From the NCBI GenBank assembly GCA_039191605.1, contig JBCCXL010000001.1, forward strand, positions 434,001-498,000: a stretch of DNA of 64,000 bases, read 5' to 3'. Source of the DNA: JBCCXL01 sp039191605. Lineage in GTDB: Bacteria > Acidobacteriota > Thermoanaerobaculia > Multivoradales > JAHZIX01. Both the position numbers and the translations under genes were made by a program. The notes under the pieces were generated by a model. The model was not told where the DNA came from and made no database searches. It saw only the letters and a list, made by a program, of their open reading frames with translations. Below, one piece after another: positions 49,749 through 58,642 of the stretch (within the stretch, counting starts at the first letter, position 1; each line of letters starts with the position of its first letter).

Positions 49749-50146
49749 CCGCTTGGTTCGCTCATCTCTTGAGGTTCACGGTTATGCACGAGGTCGAAGA
49801 GCCGCAGGCCTTTTCGGCGGCACCGGAGGTCACTGAATGAGGCGCTCCAAGAAAGCTGGAGCAAGGAGCTGAAGCAGAAAGCCTGTCGCAGAACACATCT
49901 GGCAGAAAGCATCTGGCAGAAAAGTAGGCTAGCAGAAAGCCCACGACGGAAGCCGCTGAAGAGGGGGCTCGTGTCGCGAGCATCAAGGCATCTCGCTTCA
50001 AGAAGCTAGCTCTCCTCAAATAGAAAGAGGCCCGTCGTTTCCGACGGGCCTGCTCTCGTATTTCAAGGCTAGAGCTCTGAAAACTCTAGCGGCGGGTAGC
50101 GAGATGATCCGCTTGGATCCTCAGTGAGGTAAAGGGGTCGGCTGAC
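49749..50146. other. Gap between rpsU and mutS2
   Basis: 398 bases with no supported gene. It carries a 14-bp duplication (catctggcagaaag at 49896-49909 and 49910-49923, one base changed) with further cagaaagc copies around it, and the rpsU terminator at 50016-50051. Confidence 0.65.
50016..50051 (-). terminator. Terminator downstream of rpsU
   Basis: A 10-bp stem (aggcccgtcg / cgacgggcct) with a tttc loop, followed on the minus strand by ctttctattt. The attenuated U-run suggests partial read-through into mutS2. Confidence 0.8.
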
Positions 50147-50356
50147 TCAGCGCAGACCGGCCTTACGCTCTTCCGCTAGCTTGCGCAGGATCTTCTTGCG
50201 AGCCTGAGCATCCTTCCGCTTGCGTTTGACGCTCGGCTTCTCGAAGTACTGTCGTTTGCGAAGCTCAGTCAACACGCCCGATTTCTCGACCTTGCGCTTG
50301 AAGCGGCGCAGGGCGTTCTCGAAGCTCTCTTCGTCTCGAACCTGTACGACGGGCAT
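50147..50356 (-). CDS. rpsU: 30S ribosomal protein S21
   Basis: 69 residues, full length for the family. Starts MPVVQVRDEESFENALRRFKR, a strongly basic sequence, and ends in the KRKRKDAQARKKILRKL tail. GAGGTGATG precedes the ATG. S21 helps the 30S subunit recognise mRNA and often opens the rpsU-dnaG-rpoD operon, as here with mutS2 inserted. Confidence 0.97.
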   Translation of the reverse strand: MPVVQVRDEESFENALRRFKRKVEKSGVLTELRKRQYFEKPSVKRKRKDAQARKKILRKLAEERKAGLR

Positions 50357-50736
50357 AGAATCATCACCTCGCTTTTTTTGGGCTATGGGTGTGTTGTATC
50401 GGGCCAGTTCGTTCTGACCGCCGATGAGATCGCTAGGAGATTCAGCCTCATGGAGGCGACAAGAATCCCCGACTCAAACACCCACGCAGCCTATGATTCT
50501 CTCGCTCGGGCTCCCGGGTGTCAAGACTTGCTCTCTTCCCGGCGTCTTCCCTTGCCTTCTCGTCTCGTTGGGACCCTGTCAGCCTGCCCTCAAAACGCCC
50601 TCAAGATTCTTTCCAGCGGCTAACGCAAATCAGCTCCAAGCAAGCCGCCTTACCGACGGCGGAGCTTGGAGCTGAGGAGCACCCTCGATGCGACTCGAGA
50701 GCACGGCGGCGCTGAGCGCCGGCGGAGCTTTAGGCC
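50357..50736. other. Gap between the lipoprotein gene and rpsU
   Basis: 380 bases with no supported gene. It contains a 42-base hairpin region at 50632-50673 (agctccaagc / gcttggagct, extended by gccgcc / ggcgg), a likely transcript end of the lipoprotein gene, and smaller palindromes beside its stop. Confidence 0.6.
50632..50673. terminator. Hairpin downstream of the lipoprotein gene
   Basis: Ten-bp outer stem plus a GC-rich inner stem. No U-run follows, so it could be a factor-dependent end or mRNA stabiliser. Confidence 0.4.
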
Positions 50737-51588
50737 TTAGGCCTCGGGCTCTTCGTCCCGATTTACCGCGCTGAAGTTGGTCTGGTAAACCTTCAGCTCA
50801 CCACGCTGCGGACGGAAGTACACGCCAGCAGCGTTCCCTGCCTCATCCTTCGGGTAGAGCCAAAGGGTGACGTTGCGCTCCGGATATTCCTTGACGTTGC
50901 GCAGGTTCACCGGGCCGAGCACCTTTCGCACCTCGGCTTCCGTCTGCCCCTTCTCCACCCCACCAAAGCGCTCTTCGGTGACAAAGCGCCACTCCTGGGC
51001 GGATGCCAGCTCCTGCTTCAGGGACTCATTCTCGGAATCCAGCGGAAGAGCCTGCTCCAGAATGTTGATGGCGCGCTTGTAGTCACCACCCTTTTCGATC
51101 CATTCCCGGGCGACCAGGATGTCTTCCTGAATCTTCAGGTCTGCCGCCTGCTTCTGCAGATCCGAGAGGGGCTCTCCCCGGGTCGGCGGGTCGGAGTTGA
51201 TGAACTCGACGATGCGCTTGACGACCTCTTGGGTCTCGTCCTCGACCTCCGAGGCCAGCTGATTCACCTTGACCTCAAGATCTTCGGGGCTCAGCTGTGC
51301 CTCGTCACCACCCTCGGCGGCCTCACCGTCGGCGGCCTCACCACCGGCGGCCTCCTCATCGACAGGGTTCGCCAGGGTATCCCGCAGCTCGGCGAGCTCC
51401 TGCCGCTTAGCGTCGAGAGCAGCCTTGGCATCGACGATTTCGTTCAGAGCGGCGGACCGCTCTGCCTGAACCTCCTCGACGGAAGGTCCGCTAGGACCAC
51501 ACGCCACGGCGAAGACGAGCACCATGGCAACCATCCAAGAGGCGAGCATGGTGAAAGAAGATGGGTTGAGCCTAAACTGTCGCAACAT
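50737..51588 (-). CDS. Coiled-coil/TPR-like lipoprotein of unknown function
   Basis: 283 residues from the ATG at 51588, preceded by a perfect AGGAGG eight bases upstream. A type II signal sequence ends in a lipobox (VFAVACGPS), so it is probably membrane-anchored on the outer face. Next come a helical, heptad-like region (about 35-75), an acidic EAAxGEAA low-complexity stretch, and a further helical region with a TPR-like turn (YKRAINILEQALPLDSENESLKQEL). The C-terminal 80 residues form a beta-rich module (TEAEVRKVLGPVNLRNVKEYPERNVTLWLYPKD) resembling SmpA/BamE-type small domains. Divergent from the GAF protein; function unknown. Confidence 0.88.
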   Translation of the reverse strand: MLRQFRLNPSSFTMLASWMVAMVLVFAVACGPSGPSVEEVQAERSAALNEIVDAKAALDAKRQELAELRDTLANPVDEEAAGGEAADGEAAEGGDEAQLSPEDLEVKVNQLASEVEDETQEVVKRIVEFINSDPPTRGEPLSDLQKQAADLKIQEDILVAREWIEKGGDYKRAINILEQALPLDSENESLKQELASAQEWRFVTEERFGGVEKGQTEAEVRKVLGPVNLRNVKEYPERNVTLWLYPKDEAGNAAGVYFRPQRGELKVYQTNFSAVNRDEEPEA

Positions 51589-52318
51589 CAAAAAGGCCTC
51601 CTAAGGCGTGCGTTCTTTCTCGGTGCATCTCGATTTTCAACACCCCGGAGCAATTTGCCCATCCGGAGTAGGAAGAAGCTGGCGCTCTGCGCTGCCGACC
51701 TTGCCGGCAGGTCCCTCTGGATCGCCGAGCGAATCCCCGGCGCGCCTAGGCCGAAAAGAAGATCGCAGGTACCAAGCTCGACCCGAGAGATTTTCAGCTT
51801 GTCCCAGCAGCTGATCGGCACTCGGCCATTGCCAGGCCCGCTAGGGGCGGCTGACATCGCCCCCTGGATTTCGCTATGAACCGCCTTCACGGTGAAGCCG
51901 CTTCGAGCGGAAGCGTACCGAGTTGCCTAGGGTAGACGGTCTAAGCCAGGTCTGGATTTTGGTCTGGAACGGGAACGATCCGTGGGTTCACCAGGGACCG
52001 AGGATCGCGATTGGGGCAGTCTCGATTTCGCGACCACCCCAAGCTCTCGGTGAGAGGGCGCAATGCTCAGCGCCTCGTGATTCGAATTGACTCAAGCTAT
52101 CACAGGCCGAACCCACCAACAAGCGCGAAACGATCCCCTAAGAGCCTTCTAAACCCTTCTATTGATAGGGGATTCCGGCGCCATGGTCGGCTTGACACTC
52201 AGCGGTGGCGGGGGAAATAATCGGATCCTTGGGAACCGCGCCGCGACGACTTCGTGACGCGGTGGAATGTCGCCTGCCGGTAGCGCCGAAGCTTCCGAAC
52301 TCGGCGCAGGAGAACTGC
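51589..52318. other. Large divergent intergenic region
   Basis: 730 bases between the lipoprotein (left) and GAF protein (right) starts, unusually long for this window. Open frames on both strands lack ribosome sites and family likeness. No tandem repeat or strong consensus promoter was found, though it must contain both genes' promoters. Confidence 0.6.
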
Positions 52319-54037
52319 ATGTCCATCATCGATTCGATTCGCCAACTGGAAGAACAGGCCAGCACTCGCGTCCGCGAGCTCATCACCGAGCTGCATCAAG
52401 ACGCTCGGACTCGCCTCGAAGACGAGCTCACGGCTCATCTATCGCAGATTCGTGGTCGCGTGTCGGAGGGTGTCGAAACCCTATCCCGAGCCGCTAGCGG
52501 CAGCGCGCACCGAAGCGGCCGCCACACCGGTCTCGTCGCCCTGCGGGACAGCTTCCGGGCCCTGGATCTGGCGTCTAGCCAGGCGGAGGTGCTGACCGCC
52601 CTGCTCGCGGAATCAAAGCACTTCTCTTCCCGCGCCGCTCTCTTTCTGCTGCGCGGCGAGCAGGCTACCGGCTGGAATGGCCGAGGCTTTGCGGAAGGTG
52701 CTGCCCAAGGTCTTTCCATCGCCAGCCCCGGCACCGCCTTCCAGCGCCTGAAGGAAGAGCAATCCGCGCTTCGCCTCGACGGTGAGCAGGTCGGCGGAAT
52801 CACCGGCCCCCTCGAGGCCGAAGCGCCCTCCGAAGCGGTGTTGGTGCCAATGGTGCTGCGCGACAAGCTCGCCGCCGCTCTCTACGCAGACCGGATCGAC
52901 TCGGAGGACGCCCTGGATGTGGAAGCGCTCCAGATCCTGGTGTACGCCTCGGCCCAAGCGATCGAGGTGCTGCCTTACCGCGAGCGCTCCTCGACCTCCA
53001 CTCTCGCCCTGAACCCGGATCAAGCCCCGACCACCGCTGAAAGCGAAGCGAGCGTAGAGGCTGTCGAAGAAGAAGCCGCGAGCGTCGCCGACGCCGAGCC
53101 GGAGCTCAGCACCTGGCAGGGAGAGCCCGCCCCCGACCTTTCGGCTCCGGCCGCCGAGGAGGCCCCCGCCGAAGCTCCCGTCGAAGCCACTGCAGAAATT
53201 GCCGTAGAAGCCGCCGTCGAAGAGGTCACCGCCGAGGCGCTGACCGAGGAGACGGAGATTGCGGCCGACGAGCCTCCGCCGGTCGCCGAAGCAGCCCCTC
53301 AAGCCCCGGAAGTCGAGCTACCGGAGGTTGAGCTGCCGGAGGTCGAACTGGAATCCGACGCCGGCTCCGATGACGCGCTTCAGGAGGTCGAGGCCGAGAT
53401 CGAGTCGGTCTCCTCTGCAGCGCCAGCGCCCCCCGAGACGAGCGCCGAGAGCCTGCAGACCATGGTGATCCCCAGCGCTCCCGCCCAGGGGGCTGAGACT
53501 CCCTTGGAAGAGGCTCCCCCGGTAGAGGCTCCCAGCGTCGAGCCGACGCCGGCTCCGGAGGACGGTGAATCCACCACCCTGCTGCAGCGCTCGGCACTTC
53601 AGCCCCCGCTCGGCGAAGCCCCCCCGCCCCCTACCGCGACCCCCGCTCCGACCACCAGCGGCAACCCCCTGTTCAATCAGGCCGCCGGAGCCAAAGATAG
53701 CCAGGTCATTCCGCCGACCGACCTAGACGGCCCCGGTCTCGCCTTCGGTAAGCCTTCCGCCACCGCAGAAGACAGCTTCGAGGGTGACGAGAATCACGAC
53801 AAGGCGAAGCGCCTAGCCCGGCTCTTGGTGAGCGAGATCAAGCTCTACAACGAGGAAGAGGTCGAAGAGGGTCGACGCGCTGGCAACATCTACGGGCGAC
53901 TGAAGGAAGACATCGACCGCTCTCGCCAGATGTACGAGGACCGCGTCGATGAGCGGGTACGCAACGCGAAGGATTATTTCTACCAGGAGCTGGTTCGCAC
54001 CCTCGCCTCCGGTGACGCCCAGGTTCTCGGTCTCTAA
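52319..54037 (+). CDS. GAF-like domain protein with long acidic linker and conserved helical C-terminus
   Basis: 572 residues from the ATG at 52319 (AGGAGA eight bases upstream). N-terminal coiled coil (about 1-60), a GAF-like alpha/beta domain (about 75-225: LLRGEQATGWNGRGFAEG, VLVPMVLRDKLAAALYADRID), then some 260 residues of Ala/Glu/Pro-rich disordered sequence with short repeats (PEVEL three times), and a charged helical C-terminal module (about 500-572, AKRLARLLVSEIKLYNEEEVEEGRRAGNIYGRLKEDIDRSRQMYEDRV). That terminal module recurs in Acidobacteriota proteins as far as I recall. No membrane segment. It is followed after 15 bases by a sulfatase-like gene, suggesting one transcript. Function unknown. 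Confidence 0.85.
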   Translation: MSIIDSIRQLEEQASTRVRELITELHQDARTRLEDELTAHLSQIRGRVSEGVETLSRAASGSAHRSGRHTGLVALRDSFRALDLASSQAEVLTALLAESKHFSSRAALFLLRGEQATGWNGRGFAEGAAQGLSIASPGTAFQRLKEEQSALRLDGEQVGGITGPLEAEAPSEAVLVPMVLRDKLAAALYADRIDSEDALDVEALQILVYASAQAIEVLPYRERSSTSTLALNPDQAPTTAESEASVEAVEEEAASVADAEPELSTWQGEPAPDLSAPAAEEAPAEAPVEATAEIAVEAAVEEVTAEALTEETEIAADEPPPVAEAAPQAPEVELPEVELPEVELESDAGSDDALQEVEAEIESVSSAAPAPPETSAESLQTMVIPSAPAQGAETPLEEAPPVEAPSVEPTPAPEDGESTTLLQRSALQPPLGEAPPPPTATPAPTTSGNPLFNQAAGAKDSQVIPPTDLDGPGLAFGKPSATAEDSFEGDENHDKAKRLARLLVSEIKLYNEEEVEEGRRAGNIYGRLKEDIDRSRQMYEDRVDERVRNAKDYFYQELVRTLASGDAQVLGL

Positions 54038-54052
54038 TTCCCGAAGAGTCCG

Positions 54053-55648
54053 GTGGCTACTCCGCGCCCCCGGCGCCGCAACCGAGTGCTGCGTTCCCGC
54101 GCCGTAGCCAGCGACTGGACTGCGCTGGTCCTCGGCCTGGCCCGATCTCTGCCCCAATCTCAGACCCACAGCCTTGCCTTCTGCCTGGCCCTGGGTCTGA
54201 CCCTCTGGGGGATCACCGGTTGCCAAACGCAGCCGTCCGGAGTGGCCGCCCATGAGGCCGCTCCGGCACAGCAGCCTCCATCCCTGATCCTGTTGATCAC
54301 CGTGGATGCGCTGCGGGCAGATGCCATTGGCGCGCTGGCCGGAGATCCACCAGAGATCTCCCCAACCCCTCACCTCGACCGCCTCGTGGCCGAGGCTCAA
54401 TGGGCGTCTCGCGCCATCGCCCCGGCAAGCGAAAGTGCACCGGCCCTGGCGTCCGTGCTCACCGGGCTGCGCCCCTGGCAGCATGGCGTCCTCCACGGTG
54501 GGGCTGGGGAGCTCTCGGAGTCGGTCTTCACCCTCGCTGAGGCGCTGCGGGAGCGAGGATACGAAACCCACGCCTATGTCGACGGGTATTGGCCACGTCG
54601 AGGCTCTGGCTACCAACAGGGCTTCGAGACCTATCGCCCCACCGGACGCGGCAAGCGGGCCAGTGGGCACCTCGCCAGTCTGGACGGCTCGCCGAGCTTC
54701 GTATGGGTCCACCTCGATGAGCCAACCCCCCCGTACCCTCTGAAGACAAAGATGCAGGAGCGCTTCCAGCGTCCCGGCTTGAAGCTGCCGCAACGCGTCG
54801 CTCAGCCAGACCTGGAGCCCTTCCGCAACCCCCGCCGCACCCTCTCTCCGGAAGGCCGCGAGAGCATTTGGCCTCTTTATCTATCCAGCGTCATGCGCCT
54901 CGATCGACAAGTAGGTCGACTGCTGGACGCGGTGACGGAAAGCGGGCTGCGGGACAGCTCCGCCGTTGCCTTCACCTCGCTCCATGGCGAGGAATTCGGG
55001 GAGCAAGGGCAGATTCGTCACGGCAACAACCTAGGGCGCGCGGCTCTCGAGGTCCCTCTTCTTCTCCGGGTACCCAGCGGCGATGCTCTTTCAGTTGGCG
55101 AGGAGGGCCAAACCCTCAGCAATCAACAGCTCTTCGCTACCTTCTTATCGCTGGCCGGCGGAGCTCCCGCCCCGGGCACCTCACCGAGCCTCATGGAGGG
55201 CGCAGAGGCAGTGGTTTCCGAGCATTACCTGGGCAACGGCGTCAACCTCTTCTCGCTGGTTCAAGGAGACCGACAATTGGTTCGCCGGGTGCGCTTCAGT
55301 GAGGCTGACCGGAGCTATTTCCGCGCCCGGCGAGCTCATGCCCTACGCCCCCGAGGAGCTGGCAGTGGAGGCCGGACGGCGACCCCCAGCATCGCGGAGC
55401 AGGAGGCCAACCTCCTCTTTCAGCGCCTGGAGGAAGCCTTCATGGAAACCCCTCCCTTCGAGGGGGCCAGCGGTCCGATCCACGAAGCTCTCTTCCACTG
55501 GCCCGCGAGCAGCGAATCTCCCACCTTCCGCGAGCGAATCCGTGAACCCGCGACCCAGCGGGACATGGGGAAGCAGCTCGAACGACAATGGAAGGCCTTC
55601 GCCCCACCGGACATACCTCCATCCCTAAGGCCTGACCCTCCACGCTGA
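54053..55648 (+). CDS. Sulfatase/alkaline-phosphatase-fold lipoprotein, probably catalytically degenerate
   Basis: 531 residues from a GTG. A long basic N-terminus precedes a hydrophobic segment ending in a lipobox-like LWGITGCQT near residue 55. The sulfatase fold is clear: LLITVDALRADAIGAL, then SAPALASVLTGLRPWQHGV where active enzymes have C/S-x-P-x-R, and FTSLHGEEFGEQG where they have SDHGEE. Thus the arginine after the nucleophile is Leu and a metal-binding Asp is Leu. The protein may be a pseudoenzyme or bind rather than cleave phosphate or sulfate esters. It is coupled to the GAF gene and ends before the CAT-anticodon tRNA. Confidence 0.86.
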   Translation: MATPRPRRRNRVLRSRAVASDWTALVLGLARSLPQSQTHSLAFCLALGLTLWGITGCQTQPSGVAAHEAAPAQQPPSLILLITVDALRADAIGALAGDPPEISPTPHLDRLVAEAQWASRAIAPASESAPALASVLTGLRPWQHGVLHGGAGELSESVFTLAEALRERGYETHAYVDGYWPRRGSGYQQGFETYRPTGRGKRASGHLASLDGSPSFVWVHLDEPTPPYPLKTKMQERFQRPGLKLPQRVAQPDLEPFRNPRRTLSPEGRESIWPLYLSSVMRLDRQVGRLLDAVTESGLRDSSAVAFTSLHGEEFGEQGQIRHGNNLGRAALEVPLLLRVPSGDALSVGEEGQTLSNQQLFATFLSLAGGAPAPGTSPSLMEGAEAVVSEHYLGNGVNLFSLVQGDRQLVRRVRFSEADRSYFRARRAHALRPRGAGSGGRTATPSIAEQEANLLFQRLEEAFMETPPFEGASGPIHEALFHWPASSESPTFRERIREPATQRDMGKQLERQWKAFAPPDIPPSLRPDPPR

Positions 55649-55743
55649 GCGCCAGCGAAGCGTCGGTGCATCGAACGGGGAACGATGGGAGATCGAGAGC
55701 GATCCACCTTGGAGCAGAGTCACAGATCGAGATCATCGGTCAG

Positions 55744-55752
55744 TGGTATACT
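55744..55752 (+). promoter_or_regulatory. Extended -10 promoter of the CAT-anticodon tRNA
   Basis: TGGTATACT, an extended -10 element (TGn-TATACT), with no good -35 box. Predicted start near 55759, about 20 bases before the mature tRNA. Confidence 0.5.
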
Positions 55753-55779
55753 TTCTTACTCCTGGCGAGAACCACTTTC

Positions 55780-55852
55780 GGGTCCATAGCTCAGCGGTTA
55801 GAGCAACCGGCTCATAACCGGCAGGTCCCAGGTTCAAATCCTGGTGGACCCA
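55780..55852 (+). tRNA. tRNA with CAT anticodon (elongator Met or lysidine-modified Ile)
   Basis: 73 bases, no encoded CCA. Acceptor GGGTCCA pairs perfectly with TGGACCC, discriminator A. Anticodon stem CCGGC... loop CTCATAA; T loop TTCAAAT. The sequence alone does not decide between Met and Ile2. Confidence 0.95.
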
Positions 55853-55994
55853 CTCACGCCTGCCTTCTCTGACGACTATCCTGTCCAAACTTTTTGGCGA
55901 CGACCGATTTCGATGGCTGCTTCGAAAGCTGCCCGTCTTTAGGTCGCTTTGCCGAATTCAACGAGCCCATTAGGCGGAGTTCGGAGCCTGTCGA

Positions 55995-56756
55995 ATGACC
56001 ATCACCATGGACCTGATCGTGTCTCTCCAGAGCACCATCAACGAGTTGCGGGAGGCGCGAGAGCGCATTGACAACATCCCCGACTGGATGCACGAGCTTC
56101 ACGCCGAGCACAGTGCTCAGAAGGAAGAGATCGACCAGCTGGAGGAATCCGCACAAACTGCCGAGACGGAACGGCGAGAGGCCCAGGACCGGATCAGCGA
56201 AGAGCGGGAGAAGCTGCAGCGCTACCAGGATCAGTTGAACGAGGTTCGAACTCAGCGCGAATACGGAGCCTTGTTGCAGGAAATCGATACCGCCAAGACC
56301 CAGATTTCCGAGCACGAGAGCGTGGTCAAGGAAGCCAGCGAGCGCAACGAGCAGAACAAGGTCCAGCTGGAAGAGAACAAGATCACCTTTCTGGAGCTCG
56401 ATGAACGCTACCAGGGCGAGTTTTCCAAATGGGAGAGCGAGAAGCCCGAGGTGGCGGCGCAGATCGAAGTCCTGGAGGCACGAGAAGCAGAATTGCGGCA
56501 GGAGATTCCGCGACCGACCCTCTCGCAATTCGACCGCATTGCTAAACGCCATAAAGGCTCCGCCCTGGCCCAGGTCATTGAGCTCGAGTCCACTCGTCGC
56601 AAGGCCGGTCCGAGAATCTGGCACTGTGGCTTCTGTAATTTCAACATTCGGCCGCAGCTGGTGGTCGAGCTCCACCGTTCCGACGGATTGGTGCTCTGCG
56701 AGAGCTGCAAGCACATCCTCTACCTCGCGCCTCAGGACAACAGCGAGGAAGAATAA
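55995..56756 (+). CDS. Coiled-coil protein with C-terminal C4 zinc ribbon
   Basis: 253 residues. Residues about 10-190 form a long, heptad-patterned coiled coil (EKEEIDQLEES and AETERREAQDRI runs). The C-terminal zinc ribbon has CGFCNFNIRP ... LVLCESCKHIL, i.e. two CxxC knuckles. This matches the CT398-like family (C4-type zinc ribbon proteins), often near cell-division or sigma-54 genes; exact role unknown, perhaps nucleic-acid binding. Followed by yggS after 39 bases. Confidence 0.93.
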   Translation: MTITMDLIVSLQSTINELREARERIDNIPDWMHELHAEHSAQKEEIDQLEESAQTAETERREAQDRISEEREKLQRYQDQLNEVRTQREYGALLQEIDTAKTQISEHESVVKEASERNEQNKVQLEENKITFLELDERYQGEFSKWESEKPEVAAQIEVLEAREAELRQEIPRPTLSQFDRIAKRHKGSALAQVIELESTRRKAGPRIWHCGFCNFNIRPQLVVELHRSDGLVLCESCKHILYLAPQDNSEEE

Positions 56757-56795
56757 GGCGGGCTCGCGAGGCTCGACGAGAGCTGAGCTTCAAGA

Positions 56796-57530
56796 ATGGA
56801 TGGGCTGGCGATGACGACGGTCTTTGCAGAGCGACTCGAAGCGGTCCAACAGCGCATCACCGAGGCTTGCCACAGGGTGGATCGGAACCCGGCAGAGGTC
56901 ACCCTGGTGGGCATCAGCAAGACCCATCCAGCAGAAGCCCTGAAGGCAGCCTTCGACGCTGGCTTGCGCATCTTCGGGGAAAGCCGAGTCCAGGAAGCGG
57001 AAGCGAAGCTAGAGGTATTGCCGACGGAGATGATCCACGCCGCGGAGTGGCATTTCATCGGCCCTCTACAATCCAATAAGACTCGCCCTGCGGTTCGTTC
57101 CTTCGATACGGTTCACGCTATCGACCGGCCGAAAATCGCTCGCCGCTTGGCTCATGAAGCCAAAGCCCAGGGCAAAGTGCTGCGGGGCTTTCTCGAGGTC
57201 AATTTAGGCGGTGAGGAAAGCAAGCACGGCTTTTCCCCAGACGCTCTCCTGCAGCTCGACGAGCTGGCAGGACTAGAAGCTCTCGAGATCATCGGCCTGA
57301 TGGCGATCCCTCCTGCTCCCACCGGCTCAACGCCGAGGGAGCGGGCCGAATCATCTCGGCCCTGGTTCCAGCGGCTTCGCTCCCTCCGGGATCAGCTGCT
57401 CCAGCGCCCCGCCTGGGCATCCTGCCCCGGCTGTCTCTCCATGGGCATGAGCGGCGACTTCGAGGTCGCCGTCGAAGAGGGCGCAACCCACGTTCGAGTG
57501 GGATCTACCCTCTTTGGCCCCCGGGGCTGA
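56796..57530 (+). CDS. YggS/PLPBP-type pyridoxal-phosphate homeostasis protein
   Basis: 244 residues. A stand-alone alanine-racemase-like barrel with the PLP lysine in LVGISKTHPAEALKAAF. WHFIGPLQSNK, HAIDRPKIARRLAHEAK, VNLGGEESKHGF and CLSMGMSGDFEVAVEEGATHVRVGSTLFG are family signatures. PLPBP proteins buffer pyridoxal phosphate and affect amino-acid balance; they are not enzymes in the usual sense. Normal length. Its stop is four bases before the DUF6922-like gene, so the operon continues. Confidence 0.95.
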   Translation: MDGLAMTTVFAERLEAVQQRITEACHRVDRNPAEVTLVGISKTHPAEALKAAFDAGLRIFGESRVQEAEAKLEVLPTEMIHAAEWHFIGPLQSNKTRPAVRSFDTVHAIDRPKIARRLAHEAKAQGKVLRGFLEVNLGGEESKHGFSPDALLQLDELAGLEALEIIGLMAIPPAPTGSTPRERAESSRPWFQRLRSLRDQLLQRPAWASCPGCLSMGMSGDFEVAVEEGATHVRVGSTLFGPRG

Positions 57531-57533
57531 GCC

Positions 57534-57824
57534 ATGTCTCTGCCCACGCCACCCCCGGAATCCACACGCCGCCTGCTGCCCGCCGAGCTCGACCCCCTGG
57601 CTCCTCAGCACGAGGATGAACTGATCCGGCGGCTTTTGGAGGACGGCGAGAGCGAGGACCTTCGGTGGCTCGTTGGAAGAGTCGGTGAGGCTCGTTTGCA
57701 GACTTTCTTGCGCCAGCGCGGCGGCAAGCATCTCTCACGCCGTAGCCGAAGCTTTTGGGCCTTGGTGCTCGATACCCAGACCGGCGCCCCCCATCCCCTA
57801 GCCGAGGAGCTATGGCTGCTGTGA
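57534..57824 (+). CDS. DUF6922-like small protein, putative partner of AbiEii-like protein
   Basis: 96 residues. The pattern LDPLAPQHEDELIRRLLEDGESEDLRWLVGRVGEARLQTFLRQRGGKHLSRRSRSFWALVLD fits the small helical DUF6922-type proteins that sit directly upstream of AbiEii/AbiGii-like nucleotidyltransferases. They are predicted antitoxin-like or substrate partners, but this is by gene neighbourhood only. It has a four-base gap from yggS and 34 bases before the AbiEii-like gene. Confidence 0.75.
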   Translation: MSLPTPPPESTRRLLPAELDPLAPQHEDELIRRLLEDGESEDLRWLVGRVGEARLQTFLRQRGGKHLSRRSRSFWALVLDTQTGAPHPLAEELWLL

Positions 57825-57858
57825 CCCTTCGTGAGCGAACCGACGGGAGCGCTGTTCC

Positions 57859-58587
57859 ATGAGCGAGCTGCAGTGGAACCCGGAAGGCTCGGAGATCGAG
57901 CCCCGATACGCCCAGAACCTGCCCTCACTGGTCGAGCGCTTAGGCCGCTTTGCGGAAAGAGAGTGGGCTCAGGATGATTTCTATCTCGCTGGCGGAGCGG
58001 CCTTGGCCCTCTATCTGGGGCACCGCGAGCCCCGCAGCCTAGACTTCATGTCCGCCGGCAACCGGCTGGTACCCCAACAGCGCCGTGATCTGCTGCAAGA
58101 CATCTTGGCCCTCGATCCAGAGGCCCGGGTGGAGACCGCTCGGGACGGCTATCTCTTTCTGCGCAGCGGCGATGGGGCTGCGCTACGCTGGTTCTACTAT
58201 CCCTATCCCCAAGTAGACCCGGAACACGAGGTAGCCGCGGTGCCCCTGGCCTCTGCGGTAGATCTCGGTTTGATGAAGCTTGGTGCCCTGATCAGCCGCG
58301 GGCTGCGACGAGATTTCTACGACCTCTTTCTGCTCGTAGAGCACCTTCCCCTCGAGACCCTGCTGACAAGAGCAGAAGACAAGTTTGGGCATGTTCGAGA
58401 CTTCCCCCTCCAGACCCTCAAAGGCTTGGCAGATCGCTCGTTGACCGAAGGGGAGAGCGACCCTCGTCTCGACGGCCCCCTCTTCCACACGGAACGGCAA
58501 CCTCCCACCTGGAAAGAGGTCGAAGACTTCTTCGATTCCCAGGTTCGCGAGCTAGGGCGGCGTCAGATCGGATGGGACGAGCCCTGA
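57859..58587 (+). CDS. AbiEii/AbiGii toxin-like nucleotidyltransferase, degenerate active site
   Basis: 242 residues; GGGAGC lies upstream. The nucleotidyltransferase core shows FYLAGGAALALYLGHREPRSLDF (GG at 45-46). Active AbiEii-like enzymes carry two aspartates in an SxDxDxF motif; here the first is Ser (S60) and only D62 remains. A helical C-terminal region (GLRRDFYDLFLLVEHL) matches the family. In abortive-infection systems such proteins act as toxins controlled by a partner; chromosomal copies with altered motifs may have another job. Forms a pair with the DUF6922-like gene. Confidence 0.82.
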   Translation: MSELQWNPEGSEIEPRYAQNLPSLVERLGRFAEREWAQDDFYLAGGAALALYLGHREPRSLDFMSAGNRLVPQQRRDLLQDILALDPEARVETARDGYLFLRSGDGAALRWFYYPYPQVDPEHEVAAVPLASAVDLGLMKLGALISRGLRRDFYDLFLLVEHLPLETLLTRAEDKFGHVRDFPLQTLKGLADRSLTEGESDPRLDGPLFHTERQPPTWKEVEDFFDSQVRELGRRQIGWDEP

Positions 58588-58642
58588 GGGGCCTCTTCCC
58601 GGTCCTAAGATTCAGCGCCCCAGGATCAGCCCCCCACTCAGT

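Noticed and set aside
51588..51890. Minus-strand 100-residue frame in the large divergent gap
   Set aside because: No ribosome site or family, and it overlaps the lipoprotein leader.
57534..58587. AbiEii-like pair considered as a defence island
   Set aside because: Only two genes, in a housekeeping operon, without other defence genes, integrases or change in composition.
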